This document shows, one piece after another, positions 54,803-63,024 of a stretch of 64,000 nt of DNA. The stretch lies in NCBI GenBank assembly GCA_910579615.1, contig CAJTUA010000002.1:224503-288502 (forward strand), in the 5' to 3' direction. The stretch's first letter is position 1. Every line of letters begins with the position of its first letter. Made by a program: the position numbers and the translations under genes. This DNA comes from an uncultured Lachnospiraceae bacterium. GTDB taxonomy: Bacteria > Bacillota > Clostridia > Lachnospirales > Lachnospiraceae. The notes under the pieces are model-generated. The model saw only the letters and a list, made by a program, of their open reading frames with translations. It ran no database searches and was not told the origin of the DNA.

Positions 54803-55418
54803 AAGTCCGGTCTATGAAGTGATTGCAGTTCCGGTTGGCAAGATTGAACCAAATACTTACAATCCGAATGCGGTTGCCCCGCCGGAACTGAAACTTTTGT
54901 ATGACAGCATCAAGGAGGACGGCTACACCATGCCGGTGGTCTGCTATTATGACAGGGAGCGGGACAAATATATTTTGGTGGATGGTTTTCACCGCTACCG
55001 CATTATGTTGGATTATCCGGATATTTACAGACGCGAGGGCGGGATGCTGCCCGTCAGCATTATCGACAAGCCGTTAGACCACCGGATGGCGAGCACTATC
55101 CGGCACAACCGCGCCCGCGGTTCGCACGACGTGGATTTGATGAGCAATATTGTGAAGGAATTGCATGAGCTCGGGCGTTCCGATGCGTGGATTTCACGGC
55201 ATTTGGGCATGGATAAGGACGAGATTTTAAGACTGAAACAGATTACCGGGTTGGCGGCGCTGTTCCGTGACGTGGAGTTTGGGACGGCGTGGCAGCCGGT
55301 GGAGGAGCCGGGCGGTATCGGGGAGAGCGCCGGGGAAGCGGCAGTGGCGGAGGATGAGGAAGAGACAAGGGATGAAGGAGTGGCAGAAGTGGAGGATGGA
55401 ACGGAAATTGATGTATAG
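54792..55418 (+). CDS. ibrB: IbrB-like ParB/sulfiredoxin-fold protein
   Basis: 208 residues. The ParB/Srx nuclease-like domain lies at the N-terminus: YEVIAVPVGKIEPNTYNPN, ILVDGFHRYRI (the GxxR-like motif) and ASTIRHNRARGSHDVDL near residues 95-115. A helix-turn-helix-like stretch follows (RSDAWISRHLGMDKDEILRL). The last 40 residues are acidic and low-complexity. The gene overlaps ibrA by 11 bases and they are coupled. The pair also occurs on phages and islands; its role is unproven. Confidence 0.87.
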   Translation: MGYKSPVYEVIAVPVGKIEPNTYNPNAVAPPELKLLYDSIKEDGYTMPVVCYYDRERDKYILVDGFHRYRIMLDYPDIYRREGGMLPVSIIDKPLDHRMASTIRHNRARGSHDVDLMSNIVKELHELGRSDAWISRHLGMDKDEILRLKQITGLAALFRDVEFGTAWQPVEEPGGIGESAGEAAVAEDEEETRDEGVAEVEDGTEIDV

Positions 55419-55526
55419 GAAAAGGAATTGACAGCAAAGTGTTTTTGAAATATACTTTTGTTAGAGGGATTACAGTGCAAAATTCCGCCCTGTAAATTCC
55501 TTTTGGCAGGGGGAAGGGAGTTTTGG

Positions 55527-56609
55527 ATGAACGAAGAAATTGCATATCAGAACAAGGACATTACCAGTAAGTTCCTTGCGGAAAATTTTAAGGGCAAAAC
55601 CTTCCGTGTGTACGGTCTGGATTTGCCGGAGATAAGGGATGTAAGACCGACGAATATCCCGGCAGTAAAGGCGAATGAACTGCGCATTGACAACCTTTTT
55701 GAACTGGAGGACGGCACGGTTGCCATTGTGGATTATGAAAGTGACTATGATGAGGCGGACAAGGTAAAGTATCTGAATTATCTGACCGGGATAGCAAACC
55801 GTTATCTGGCGGAACAGGAAAAATGCCCGGTGCTTCGGATGATTGTCATCTATACCGGAGATATCAGACGGAGCTTTGTGTCAAGTGAATATGATATCGG
55901 GGCAATCCATATGAGGACGGAGGTCGCATTTCTTTCCGAGTTGGATGCAGCAGGGATTCTTGTGCGTTTGCAGGAGAAGGTAAAGAGGAATGAACTATTA
56001 AATGATGAGGAACTGATGGAATTTATTATCCTTCCGCTTTCCTACCGGAAAAAGGAGGAAAAGGAAAGGAAAATCAAGGAAGTTGTGGGACTGGCGGCGC
56101 AGATACAGGATCGGGGGCAGCAGCTCTTTGCCCTGGCGGGGCTGTTGGCTTTTACCGATAAGATTATCGACCGGGAGACGGCAAGCCGGATAAGGAGGGC
56201 GATTGAAATGACACAGGTGGCAAGGATATTTGAGGAGGAGAAACAGCAGGCGTTGACACAGGTGGCGAAGATATTTGAAGAGGAGAAACAGCAGGCGTTA
56301 AAGCAGGCGGCAGAGGAGTACGAGGCAGAAAGGCAGCAGGCGTTAAAGCAGGCGGCAGAGGAGTACGAGGCAGAAAGGCAGCAGGCGTTAAAGCAGGCGG
56401 CAAAGGAGTACGAGGCAGAAAGGCAGCAGGCGTTAAAGCAGGCGGCAAAGGAGTACGAGGCAGAAAGGCAGCAGGCGTTAGAACAGGTCGTGATTAAGAT
56501 GCTCAAGAAAGGATACCGTTCTGATGAAATTGCTTCTCTTGTTTCCGGTTACTCGAAAGAGGATGTAGAAATGGTGAAAAAGAAAATAGAACAGCCAGAC
56601 AACAAGTAA
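55527..56609 (+). CDS. Rpn-family PD-(D/E)XK nuclease with coiled-coil repeats
   Basis: 360 residues. The N-terminal PD-(D/E)XK domain of Rpn-type recombination-promoting nucleases or putative transposases is seen in RIDNLFELEDGTVAIVDYESDY with further LNYLTGIANRYL and PVLRMIVIYTGD. Residues 229-316 hold 15-residue repeats (ALKQAAEEYEAERQQ and variants), encoded by 45-bp near-identical units. A short C-terminal helical motif (LKKGYRSDEIASLVSGYSKEDV) is common in this family. Start ATG after GGGGGAAGGGAG. Such proteins promote recombination by DNA cleavage in E. coli; that role is inferred here. Confidence 0.82.
   Translation: MNEEIAYQNKDITSKFLAENFKGKTFRVYGLDLPEIRDVRPTNIPAVKANELRIDNLFELEDGTVAIVDYESDYDEADKVKYLNYLTGIANRYLAEQEKCPVLRMIVIYTGDIRRSFVSSEYDIGAIHMRTEVAFLSELDAAGILVRLQEKVKRNELLNDEELMEFIILPLSYRKKEEKERKIKEVVGLAAQIQDRGQQLFALAGLLAFTDKIIDRETASRIRRAIEMTQVARIFEEEKQQALTQVAKIFEEEKQQALKQAAEEYEAERQQALKQAAEEYEAERQQALKQAAKEYEAERQQALKQAAKEYEAERQQALEQVVIKMLKKGYRSDEIASLVSGYSKEDVEMVKKKIEQPDNK
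56250..56487 (+). repeat. 45-bp tandem repeats within the Rpn gene
   Basis: Four nearly identical 45-bp units start at 56295, 56340, 56385 and 56430, a fifth partial one at 56475, and a diverged one at 56250-56294. The period is exactly 15 codons, so copy number can change without frameshift. Confidence 0.9.
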
Positions 56610-56621
56610 AAAAGAAAATTA

Positions 56622-56660
56622 CTCTGCGGGAGACCTTTTTCACAAAGACCTCCCGCAGAG
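56622..56660. terminator. Bidirectional terminator between Rpn and ABC genes
   Basis: CTCTGCGGGAG and CTCCCGCAGAG form a perfect 11-bp stem with a 17-base loop. On the minus strand a TTTTCTTTTTT tract follows, so it terminates the ABC operon well. Confidence 0.85.
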
Positions 56661-56689
56661 CAGATATTTCAAGTCGCAAATCCTGCGTA

Positions 56690-58486
56690 CTACGTCATGT
56701 ACAATTCATAATATTTCCCCTTTGCATCAAGCAATTCCATATGGTTGCCCTGTTCCACGATTTTTCCGTGGTCCATAACAACAATAAGGTCGGAATCGCA
56801 GATAGTAGAAAGGCGGTGCGCGATAACAATGCTGGTACGGTTCTGCATTACACGCTGTGTCGCATCCTGAATCGATTTTTCCGTGCGGGTATCCACGTTG
56901 GAGGTCGCCTCGTCCAGAATCAGAATTTTTGGGTCAGCAACGAAAGCGCGGGCGATGGCAAGCAGCTGACGCTGCCCCTGGCTGATATTGTTGCCGGAAC
57001 CAGTTAAGACCGTATCGTAGCCTTGCGGCAGTTTTTGCAGCATATCCTCGCAGCGGCTCATCTCCATTGCCTTTTGGAGCTGCTCGTCGGTGGCATCCGG
57101 GTTGCCGTATTTGAGGTTGTGCCGGATGGTGTCGGAAAACAGTACCGTATCCTGCAAAACAATGGCGATATTTTTGCGCAGGGCATCCCGCGCAATGCCC
57201 TGGATATTCTGTCCGTTGATAAGGATTTCACCGCTGTCAATATCATAAAACCGCATCAGCAGATTGACAATGGTAGTCTTTCCGCTTCCGGTCGCGCCCA
57301 CGAGTGCAACCTTTTTGCCGGATGGTACGGTCAGGCTGAAGTCATAAATAACCGGATGCTCCGGCTCATATGAGAAACGCACATTTTTGAAAGTGATGGT
57401 TGTATTCTTTTTCTTTGCCATTTTTTCCCCGGATAAATTCTCGTCTTCCTCGTCCAATACCATAAACACGCGCTCCGAGCCGGCAATCGCTGTCTGCAGC
57501 TGACCGTAAACCTGCGCAATTTCGTTGATTGGGCGGGAAAACTGCTTGGCGTAGACGATAAAGGCGGAAATTACGCCGACGGAAATCATTCCATGGATGG
57601 AAAAATATCCGCCAAACGCGGCAATAATGACGAAACCGATATTGCCGATGCAGTTCATAATCGGTCCCATGATACCGCTGAAAATATCCGTTTGAATTCC
57701 GGCTTTTGTCAAAGAATCCGCAGTCCTGCAGAAATTTTTGGTTGTTATGTCCTGGTGATTATAGGCAACCACTGTGCGGTAGCCGGAAATCATTTCTTCC
57801 ACCGTACCGTTGAGCTGCCCTAAGAGCATCTGGCGTTTGCGCGAAAATTTGCGGACTCTTCCGGAAAGAATTTTGGTTGCAAGCACGGTCAGAAGAACCG
57901 TTGCAAAGCTGAGCAGGGCAAGTGGGGGACAATACCATAGCATGATGGAAACGGTGCCGATAATGGTCAGAATGCCTGAAACTAGGGACGGAAGGGACTG
58001 GGAGACCGTTGTGGAAATATTTTCGATATCGTTGGTCATCCGGCTCATAATATCGCCGTGGGAGTGGGTATCCAGATAGGAAATCGGCAGATTCACAATT
58101 TTCCCGAACAGCTCCTCGCGCATCCGCTTCACAATGCGTTGGCTGAGTTTCGCGCTGAAAAAATTCTGCAGCAGTTGGCTTGCGCTGTAAAGCAAATAGA
58201 CGGCGAGCATCAAAACCAAAGTTCGTGAAAGGACGCCCGCCCTTGTGCCAGCAATGATATCAATTGCGTTGCTTTGCAGGCTCGGCGCAAAAACGCCGCA
58301 GAGGGTTCCGAAGACGACTACGGTAAACATGCCAAGTACCATTGTTTTTTCATGTGCGAAATAAGTGATGATTCGTTTCAGGGCTGCGCCCACATGCTCG
58401 GCATGCTGCACCTCGCCGAAGCGCTCACGGCGTCCCATACCAGGGATATTTCGTTCTGCCAGTTTTCGTTCATTATGCGTACCCAT
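56690..58486 (-). CDS. ABC exporter, second half-transporter (multidrug type)
   Basis: 598-residue fusion of six-helix membrane domain and ATPase. Walker A GATGSGKTTIV near residue 395, signature NISQGQRQL near residue 497 and Walker B ILILDEATSNVDTRT near residue 517, with a degenerate LSQGQ in place of LSGGQ. The first 40 residues are an extra cytoplasmic tail. It starts 14 bases inside the upstream ABC gene; the two make a heterodimeric exporter. Regulated by the MarR gene upstream. Substrate unknown; multidrug or metabolite export. Confidence 0.93.
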   Translation of the reverse strand: MGTHNERKLAERNIPGMGRRERFGEVQHAEHVGAALKRIITYFAHEKTMVLGMFTVVVFGTLCGVFAPSLQSNAIDIIAGTRAGVLSRTLVLMLAVYLLYSASQLLQNFFSAKLSQRIVKRMREELFGKIVNLPISYLDTHSHGDIMSRMTNDIENISTTVSQSLPSLVSGILTIIGTVSIMLWYCPPLALLSFATVLLTVLATKILSGRVRKFSRKRQMLLGQLNGTVEEMISGYRTVVAYNHQDITTKNFCRTADSLTKAGIQTDIFSGIMGPIMNCIGNIGFVIIAAFGGYFSIHGMISVGVISAFIVYAKQFSRPINEIAQVYGQLQTAIAGSERVFMVLDEEDENLSGEKMAKKKNTTITFKNVRFSYEPEHPVIYDFSLTVPSGKKVALVGATGSGKTTIVNLLMRFYDIDSGEILINGQNIQGIARDALRKNIAIVLQDTVLFSDTIRHNLKYGNPDATDEQLQKAMEMSRCEDMLQKLPQGYDTVLTGSGNNISQGQRQLLAIARAFVADPKILILDEATSNVDTRTEKSIQDATQRVMQNRTSIVIAHRLSTICDSDLIVVMDHGKIVEQGNHMELLDAKGKYYELYMT

Positions 58487-60218
58487 GTGCTTTATCCTCC
58501 TCCCCGATTTGTGAATGGTAAATATCCCGATATGCCCTGCAGGATTTCAATAATTCCTCGTGGGAGCCACAGGCGGCAATCTTTGCGTTTTCCAGGACAA
58601 CAATTCGGTCTGCCCTGCGCACGGAGGCGATTCTCTGGGCAATCAGAATCTTTGTGCACTGTGGCTTTGATGCCTGCAGCGCTGCGTACAGATTCGCCTC
58701 TGTTTTCAGGTCAAGCGCACTGGTTGAATCATCAAAAATCAAAATTTCTGCTGGTTTTAGTACGGCTCTTGCAATCGAGAGGCGCTGTTTCTGGCCGCCC
58801 GACAGGCTCATGCCACGTTCTGCAACCAGAGTATTGTAGCCGTCCGGTGAGGAGGAAATGAAATCGCCTGCCTGCGCGGTAACGGCAGCGGTGCGGATGG
58901 CTTCCTCCTTCGCGCCCGGTGCGCCCCACGCGATGTTTTCCTGAATGCTCATACTGAACAGCTCGCTTTTTTGCAGCACGATAGAAATTTTTTCCCGCAG
59001 GGTTTTCTGGCGATATTCGCGTACATCAACCCCGTCCACGAGCACGCTTCCCTCTGTGGTGTCATAAAAGCGGGGAATTAGGCTGACAAGGGAAGTTTTG
59101 CCACAGCCGGTCGTTCCCATGATGGCAACGGTTTCCCCACGGTGTATTTTCAGGTTGATATGGTCAAGCACAAGCTGATTGCTGCCCGGATAGGAAAAGG
59201 AGACATCACGGAATTCGATTTCCCCGACCTGTCCGTTATCGGCATCAAAAGAGCCGTCCTTTTGCTCTGGATCGCTCAGAAGGATTTCTCTGACGCGCTT
59301 CCACGAAGCGAAGCCCCTGGAGATATTCTGGAACAGCATGACCAGCATCAGAATGCCGTTGAGCAGCTGCGTTGTATAGGTAATCGCTGCCATGATATTG
59401 CCCGGCGTGGCCTTGCCGTTTCCGACCTCAAAGGAACCGACAAGCAGAATCGCAGCGACCACGAGATACATCAGTGCATTGATGACTGGATTCATAAAGG
59501 TGAAAATGATGAGCACCTGAAGCTGTGTTTTGATGAGCTCGTCGTTTGCCTTCCCAAATCTCAATTTTTCATAAATTTCCCGGACACAGGCTTTGATGAT
59601 GCGGATACCGGATACATCCTCCTGCAGGATTGCATTGATGCGGTCAAGCTGTGCCTGCAATTTCGAGAACAGGGGATTGGCTTTTGCAATACAGAAAATA
59701 AGGCATCCGAGGATAAACGGAAAGGCGCACAATACTATCAGGCCGAAATCCCGGTTTAGCCGGAACATGCAGTACATACTGCCGAAGGTGAGTAAAGTGG
59801 TGCGAATCATGCCGCGGACAAACTGGGAGACAAAATTCTGCACCTGTGTGATGTCGTTGGTGACCCTTGTCACTAAGGAACCTGTTCCGAAGTGCTCCAG
59901 CTGCGGGAAAGAAAAAGTCATAACCCTGCGGAAACAGTCCTTGCGCATTTCGTTCCCAATGTTCTGCCCGGACATATGGACGAATACATTGTTGAGGGAG
60001 CCGCAGAGACCGCCAAACAGCACAAGTACAATCATCTGAAAACCAAGTTTCCAGATTAGGTCTAAGTTTCCGATACCGCCATTGCCAAGCCCGAGCACGC
60101 CTTCATCGACAATCCAGCTCATGATTTTGGGCTGTACCAAGTCCATGGATACCTCACCTATCATAAACAGGGCAGCGAGAATTGCATAGGGGAGATATTG
60201 TTTGATATATTTCCACAT
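58473..60218 (-). CDS. ABC exporter, first half-transporter (multidrug type)
   Basis: 581-residue exporter with a six-helix membrane domain (about 1-320) and an ATPase domain: Walker A GTTGCGKTSLV near residue 366, signature LSGGQKQRLS near residue 470 and Walker B ILIFDDSTSALD near residue 490 where aspartate replaces the catalytic glutamate, as in the degenerate site of heterodimeric exporters. The canonical LSGGQ of this partner with LSQGQ of the other suggests one active and one degenerate site. Begins three bases after the MarR stop. Confidence 0.93.
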   Translation of the reverse strand: MWKYIKQYLPYAILAALFMIGEVSMDLVQPKIMSWIVDEGVLGLGNGGIGNLDLIWKLGFQMIVLVLFGGLCGSLNNVFVHMSGQNIGNEMRKDCFRRVMTFSFPQLEHFGTGSLVTRVTNDITQVQNFVSQFVRGMIRTTLLTFGSMYCMFRLNRDFGLIVLCAFPFILGCLIFCIAKANPLFSKLQAQLDRINAILQEDVSGIRIIKACVREIYEKLRFGKANDELIKTQLQVLIIFTFMNPVINALMYLVVAAILLVGSFEVGNGKATPGNIMAAITYTTQLLNGILMLVMLFQNISRGFASWKRVREILLSDPEQKDGSFDADNGQVGEIEFRDVSFSYPGSNQLVLDHINLKIHRGETVAIMGTTGCGKTSLVSLIPRFYDTTEGSVLVDGVDVREYRQKTLREKISIVLQKSELFSMSIQENIAWGAPGAKEEAIRTAAVTAQAGDFISSSPDGYNTLVAERGMSLSGGQKQRLSIARAVLKPAEILIFDDSTSALDLKTEANLYAALQASKPQCTKILIAQRIASVRRADRIVVLENAKIAACGSHEELLKSCRAYRDIYHSQIGEEDKAHGYA

Positions 60219-60221
60219 CGT

Positions 60222-60944
60222 TTATTCAACCTCCTGGCCGTTTGCTTTTTCAGGGGGCTGTTCTTCGTGGAAGTGTTCGCTGTGATGCTGTTTTTCATGA
60301 TGCCTATCTTTGTGGTGTGTTTCCTTGTGAAAATCTTCTTCGCAGCCAGGCTCCCCGTGATGGTGTTTTCCGTGGCGGCCTTCCCCATGGTGTTTTTTTC
60401 CGTGCGCATCTCCTTGCAGATGCCTGCATGAGCCTTTATGGTATCCACACGGATTTTGCAGGGATTCGATATCTGGATAGCGCTCCCGCCAATCAGCATT
60501 CACTTTTTCAAGCAAGGAGAGCAGCTCGCTTTTTTCGGTATCGGACAGGCAGGAAAACATTTGCTCGTGGCGGAGGGTTCTCTGTTCGATAGCCTCGGCG
60601 GCTGCGGCTTTTCCCGCATCCGTGAGTGAGATATCCATTGTTCTGCGGTCAGTCTCATTTGGTGTGCGCGCAATATAGCCTGCGCTTTCTAGTTTGGCGA
60701 TTACTTCACTGGCTGAGCCGGGCTGTATCCCGAGCTGTTCGGTAAGCTTTTGCTGTGTAATGTTTGTGCCAATCCTGCCTAAAACAATCAGGATGCGTTT
60801 CTGGCTGCCCTTGCCTTCATATAGAAAGCGCATTGTATGGCTGATGTCGCGCAGATTGAAAATGAGCTTGTCGTTCGGGTCAGCGGTATTGTAGTGTGCT
60901 TTTTGCCATGTGCTATGGTCTTCATTCTCTCCATATTTTTTCAT
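60222..60944 (-). CDS. MarR family regulator with histidine-rich C-terminal tail
   Basis: 240 residues, of which about 165 form the MarR winged helix (SQKRILIVLGRIGTNITQQ, LGIQPGSASEVIAKLE, IARTPNETDRRTMDIS). The last 75 residues hold 18 histidines mixed with Gly, Lys and Glu (KKHHGEGRHGKHHHGE, KETHHKDRHHEKQHH). Such a tail could bind metal ions. Start ATG 60944 follows AAAGGAGG; the longer frame to 60992 overlaps the operator. It heads the operon with the ABC exporter and has its own operator copies upstream. Confidence 0.9.
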   Translation of the reverse strand: MKKYGENEDHSTWQKAHYNTADPNDKLIFNLRDISHTMRFLYEGKGSQKRILIVLGRIGTNITQQKLTEQLGIQPGSASEVIAKLESAGYIARTPNETDRRTMDISLTDAGKAAAAEAIEQRTLRHEQMFSCLSDTEKSELLSLLEKVNADWRERYPDIESLQNPCGYHKGSCRHLQGDAHGKKHHGEGRHGKHHHGEPGCEEDFHKETHHKDRHHEKQHHSEHFHEEQPPEKANGQEVE

Positions 60945-60987
60945 AGATGGAACCTCCTTTGCAAAAACAGATTCTATTCCTAAAACA

Positions 60988-61043
60988 TTCAAGGTACCTT
61001 GACATTATACAGGACTACATGCAAAATGTCAAGGTACCTTGAA
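60988..61043 (-). promoter_or_regulatory. MarR operator pair overlapping a consensus promoter
   Basis: TCAAGGTACCTTGA, a perfect 14-bp palindrome, occurs at 60989-61002 and 61029-61042, 40 bases apart. On the minus strand TTGACA (61027-61032) and TATAAT (61004-61009) are separated by exactly 17 bases, so one operator covers the -35 and the other the -10. Repression by the downstream MarR is the obvious reading. Confidence 0.88.
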
Positions 61044-61087
61044 GAAAAACAGAATTCCAAATATAGGATATGAATCATAACGGCATG

Positions 61088-61669
61088 TCACAAAACAACA
61101 TCATCCACACGGGCTTTTGCCTCCCACTCCGGGCGGAGAATCCCATAGTCGCATATGTCCAAAAATTCACCTTCAAAGTTTTTGAAGGCATCGCGCCTTG
61201 TACCTTCCAAAGTCAGGCCGCATTTTTGGGCAACCTTGCCGGATGCGGGGTTTTTGAGCGCATGGCAGATGGTAATGCGGTGGAAGCCAACCTCGCTAAA
61301 AAGGTAGTCAATAACGGCACGGACAGCTTCGGTCATAATGCCCTTGCCCCAGGTGTCAAAGCCGATACAGTAGCCAAGATGTGCCACCTCAGACTGCTCC
61401 TCACAGAGCACGACACTGATGTTGCCGATTGCCTTATGCTCAAACTCAATCACCCAGTTGTATTTGTCTGTTTTTTCATACTCCGAAACCCACAGCGTTA
61501 AGAGATGCTTCGTCTGTTCCGGGGATGTGTGGGGCTGCCAGGTTAAAAAGCGGGTGACGCGCGCGTCATTTGCCCAGTTTTTGTACATTTCGTCCGCATC
61601 CTCCACGGTAAAACGGCGCAGTGTAAGGCGCGCGGTGGCAAGTGTCTGTGTTCCCTTGTGTGTCAGCAT
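61088..61669 (-). CDS. GNAT acetyltransferase, RimJ/RimL type
   Basis: 193 residues. RimJ/RimL-like layout: LATARLTLRRFTVEDADEM at the start, IGFDTWGKGIMTEAVRAVIDYLF (acetyl-CoA loop) near residue 100 and HALKNPASGKVAQKCGLTLEGTRR near residue 135. The start is ATG 61669 after GGAGGAG; the extension to 61720 overlaps a hairpin (GCCGCA/TGCGGC). These enzymes acetylate protein N-termini or small amines; target unknown. Confidence 0.9.
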   Translation of the reverse strand: MLTHKGTQTLATARLTLRRFTVEDADEMYKNWANDARVTRFLTWQPHTSPEQTKHLLTLWVSEYEKTDKYNWVIEFEHKAIGNISVVLCEEQSEVAHLGYCIGFDTWGKGIMTEAVRAVIDYLFSEVGFHRITICHALKNPASGKVAQKCGLTLEGTRRDAFKNFEGEFLDICDYGILRPEWEAKARVDDVVL

Positions 61670-61815
61670 AGTTCTCCTCCTTCTGCCGCATACGTTAGGG
61701 TGCGGCTCCCTGATTTTCATTTTGATACGTTTCTTTTCCTGGTTATTTTTGCTCTTTCCCGGTCATTGTTATGATATTTGTTTGGAAACTCTGCTTTTCG
61801 GTTTTTCCAGGCTGC

Positions 61816-62607
61816 TTACATTGTTTTTCGGAAAATGTCCAGCGTATGGTGTGAATAGCCGACCATATCTGTCCGCTCACAGGTGGAAAAATGGTATTTT
61901 AAAAAGATTTCATACGTGGCATCATCCATTGCGTCCACCACCTCACGCATGTGGTTCGCATAGCCGTCCGATGCGACAAAATGCAGCTGTGTGACCGGAA
62001 ATTGCGAGCGCAGTGTGTCGATATCTTCCTTGCGGTAGAGCTCAAAAAGATCCCACGGATTGGAAAAGGTCTCAAAGGTTTCAGGATTCAGCATACATTT
62101 TTCAATGATTTCGTGGATATGCCCACCGGTAAAGCCGTAGGAGAGGATGCTCGCATCTCCCATGCAGTATGCGGAGAAAATAATGCCGCCATCCTTTGTG
62201 ATTCGGATTGCCTCGGACAATGCCTGGCGCTGTTCTTCTTTTGTGAAGAGATGGTACATCGGGCCAAGCAGCAATGTGATATCATATGTACCTTCCGGGA
62301 AAAAGGAAAGGTCGGTGGCATTGCCCTGCGTGATTGTGACCGGCTCGCCATGAACTGTGCGCTGCTTGAAAAGCTCGATATTATGTTCAATCAGTTCAAC
62401 AGCATCCACCGGGTAGCCCTTCTGTGCAAGTGTATGGCTGTAGCGCCCTGTTGCGGCGCCAATTTCTGCGATGCACATGCCGGGTTTTAAGTATTTTTCG
62501 ATGTACTTCATGGTCGTAAGGTACTCCACCATGCCATGGCGGGTAAGGAGCCTGCCCTCCTCATCATATTGTCCGTAATAGTCTGCAAGATACTTTTTTG
62601 TGTCCAT
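61816..62607 (-). CDS. Class I SAM-dependent methyltransferase
   Basis: 263 residues. SAM motif I AEIGAATGRYSHTLA is near residue 45, with the acidic residue in VDAVELIEHNIELF and motif DITLLLGPMYHL near residue 108 forming the rest of the Rossmann-fold site. The start ATG follows AGGAGGTAGC. The opening MDTKKYLADYYGQYDEEGRL is shared by Firmicutes homologues of unknown substrate. The next gene on this strand, the GNAT, lies 146 bases downstream and may be read through. Confidence 0.88.
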   Translation of the reverse strand: MDTKKYLADYYGQYDEEGRLLTRHGMVEYLTTMKYIEKYLKPGMCIAEIGAATGRYSHTLAQKGYPVDAVELIEHNIELFKQRTVHGEPVTITQGNATDLSFFPEGTYDITLLLGPMYHLFTKEEQRQALSEAIRITKDGGIIFSAYCMGDASILSYGFTGGHIHEIIEKCMLNPETFETFSNPWDLFELYRKEDIDTLRSQFPVTQLHFVASDGYANHMREVVDAMDDATYEIFLKYHFSTCERTDMVGYSHHTLDIFRKTM

Positions 62608-62649
62608 TTGCTACCTCCTGAATCATGAAATTTGGTTTCTATGTGCAAT

Positions 62650-62680
62650 CGAGTAGGGGAATGCTTTTCTCCACTACTCG
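62650..62680 (-). promoter_or_regulatory. Hairpin in the methyltransferase leader
   Basis: CGAGTAG and CTACTCG with extra GGGGA/TCTCC pairs form a stem 43 bases upstream of the methyltransferase start. There is no U tract behind it on the minus strand; it may be a leader structure. Confidence 0.35.
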
Positions 62681-62753
62681 CCGTGTGCGGGCGTGTACTG
62701 CAAAAGCAGCGAATCGTTATGTGCATGAATATACATTTGCGCCCCCTGCGCAT

Positions 62754-62798
62754 AAAAAAACAGTGCAGGCTGCAAAAAATATAATCAGCCTGCACTGT
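62754..62798 (-). terminator. Terminator of the 36-residue gene
   Basis: ACAGTGCAGGCTG (62760-62772) pairs with CAGCCTGCACTGT (62786-62798). Read on the minus strand the stem is followed by seven T, a canonical terminator 21 bases behind the small gene's stop. Confidence 0.85.
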
Positions 62799-62818
62799 GT
62801 ATCACCCGCCTTAAAATG

Positions 62819-62929
62819 CTAAATGCCCTGTGGAGAGTACAACAATGTAAGCCCGGCCATCTGCCAGTACACGGCAGGAACGGACTGCATCACGACGATA
62901 TTAAAAAACTGGTTTGTATGTCCTGACAT
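62819..62929 (-). CDS. 36-residue small protein, unknown function
   Basis: ATG at 62929 (minus strand) opens 36 codons beginning MSGHTNQFFNIVVMQSVPAV and ending LTLLYSPQGI. It has GGAGGTAAGG seven bases upstream, a TTGACT/TATGCT promoter with a 17-base spacer (62959-62987) and a terminator directly behind it. All signals face the same way and match this frame, strong evidence for a real transcription unit. The peptide is moderately hydrophobic with one aromatic-rich middle segment; no family was recognised. Confidence 0.6.
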   Translation of the reverse strand: MSGHTNQFFNIVVMQSVPAVYWQMAGLTLLYSPQGI

Positions 62930-62958
62930 TGCCTTACCTCCAACAAATAATTTTGTAT

Positions 62959-62987
62959 AGCATAGCACTGTAAAAAGAGAAAGTCAA
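62959..62987 (-). promoter_or_regulatory. Promoter of the 36-residue gene
   Basis: On the minus strand TTGACT (62982-62987) and TATGCT (62959-62964) are separated by 17 bases, 30 bases before the small gene's start codon. Confidence 0.7.
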
Positions 62988-63024
62988 GAAAAATTTACTT
63001 TTTCCATTTCTGTCCGTTTTACAT

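Noticed and set aside
56250..56487. Possible CRISPR-like array
   Set aside because: The 45-bp units abut without spacers and lie in frame inside a coding sequence, so they are protein repeats.
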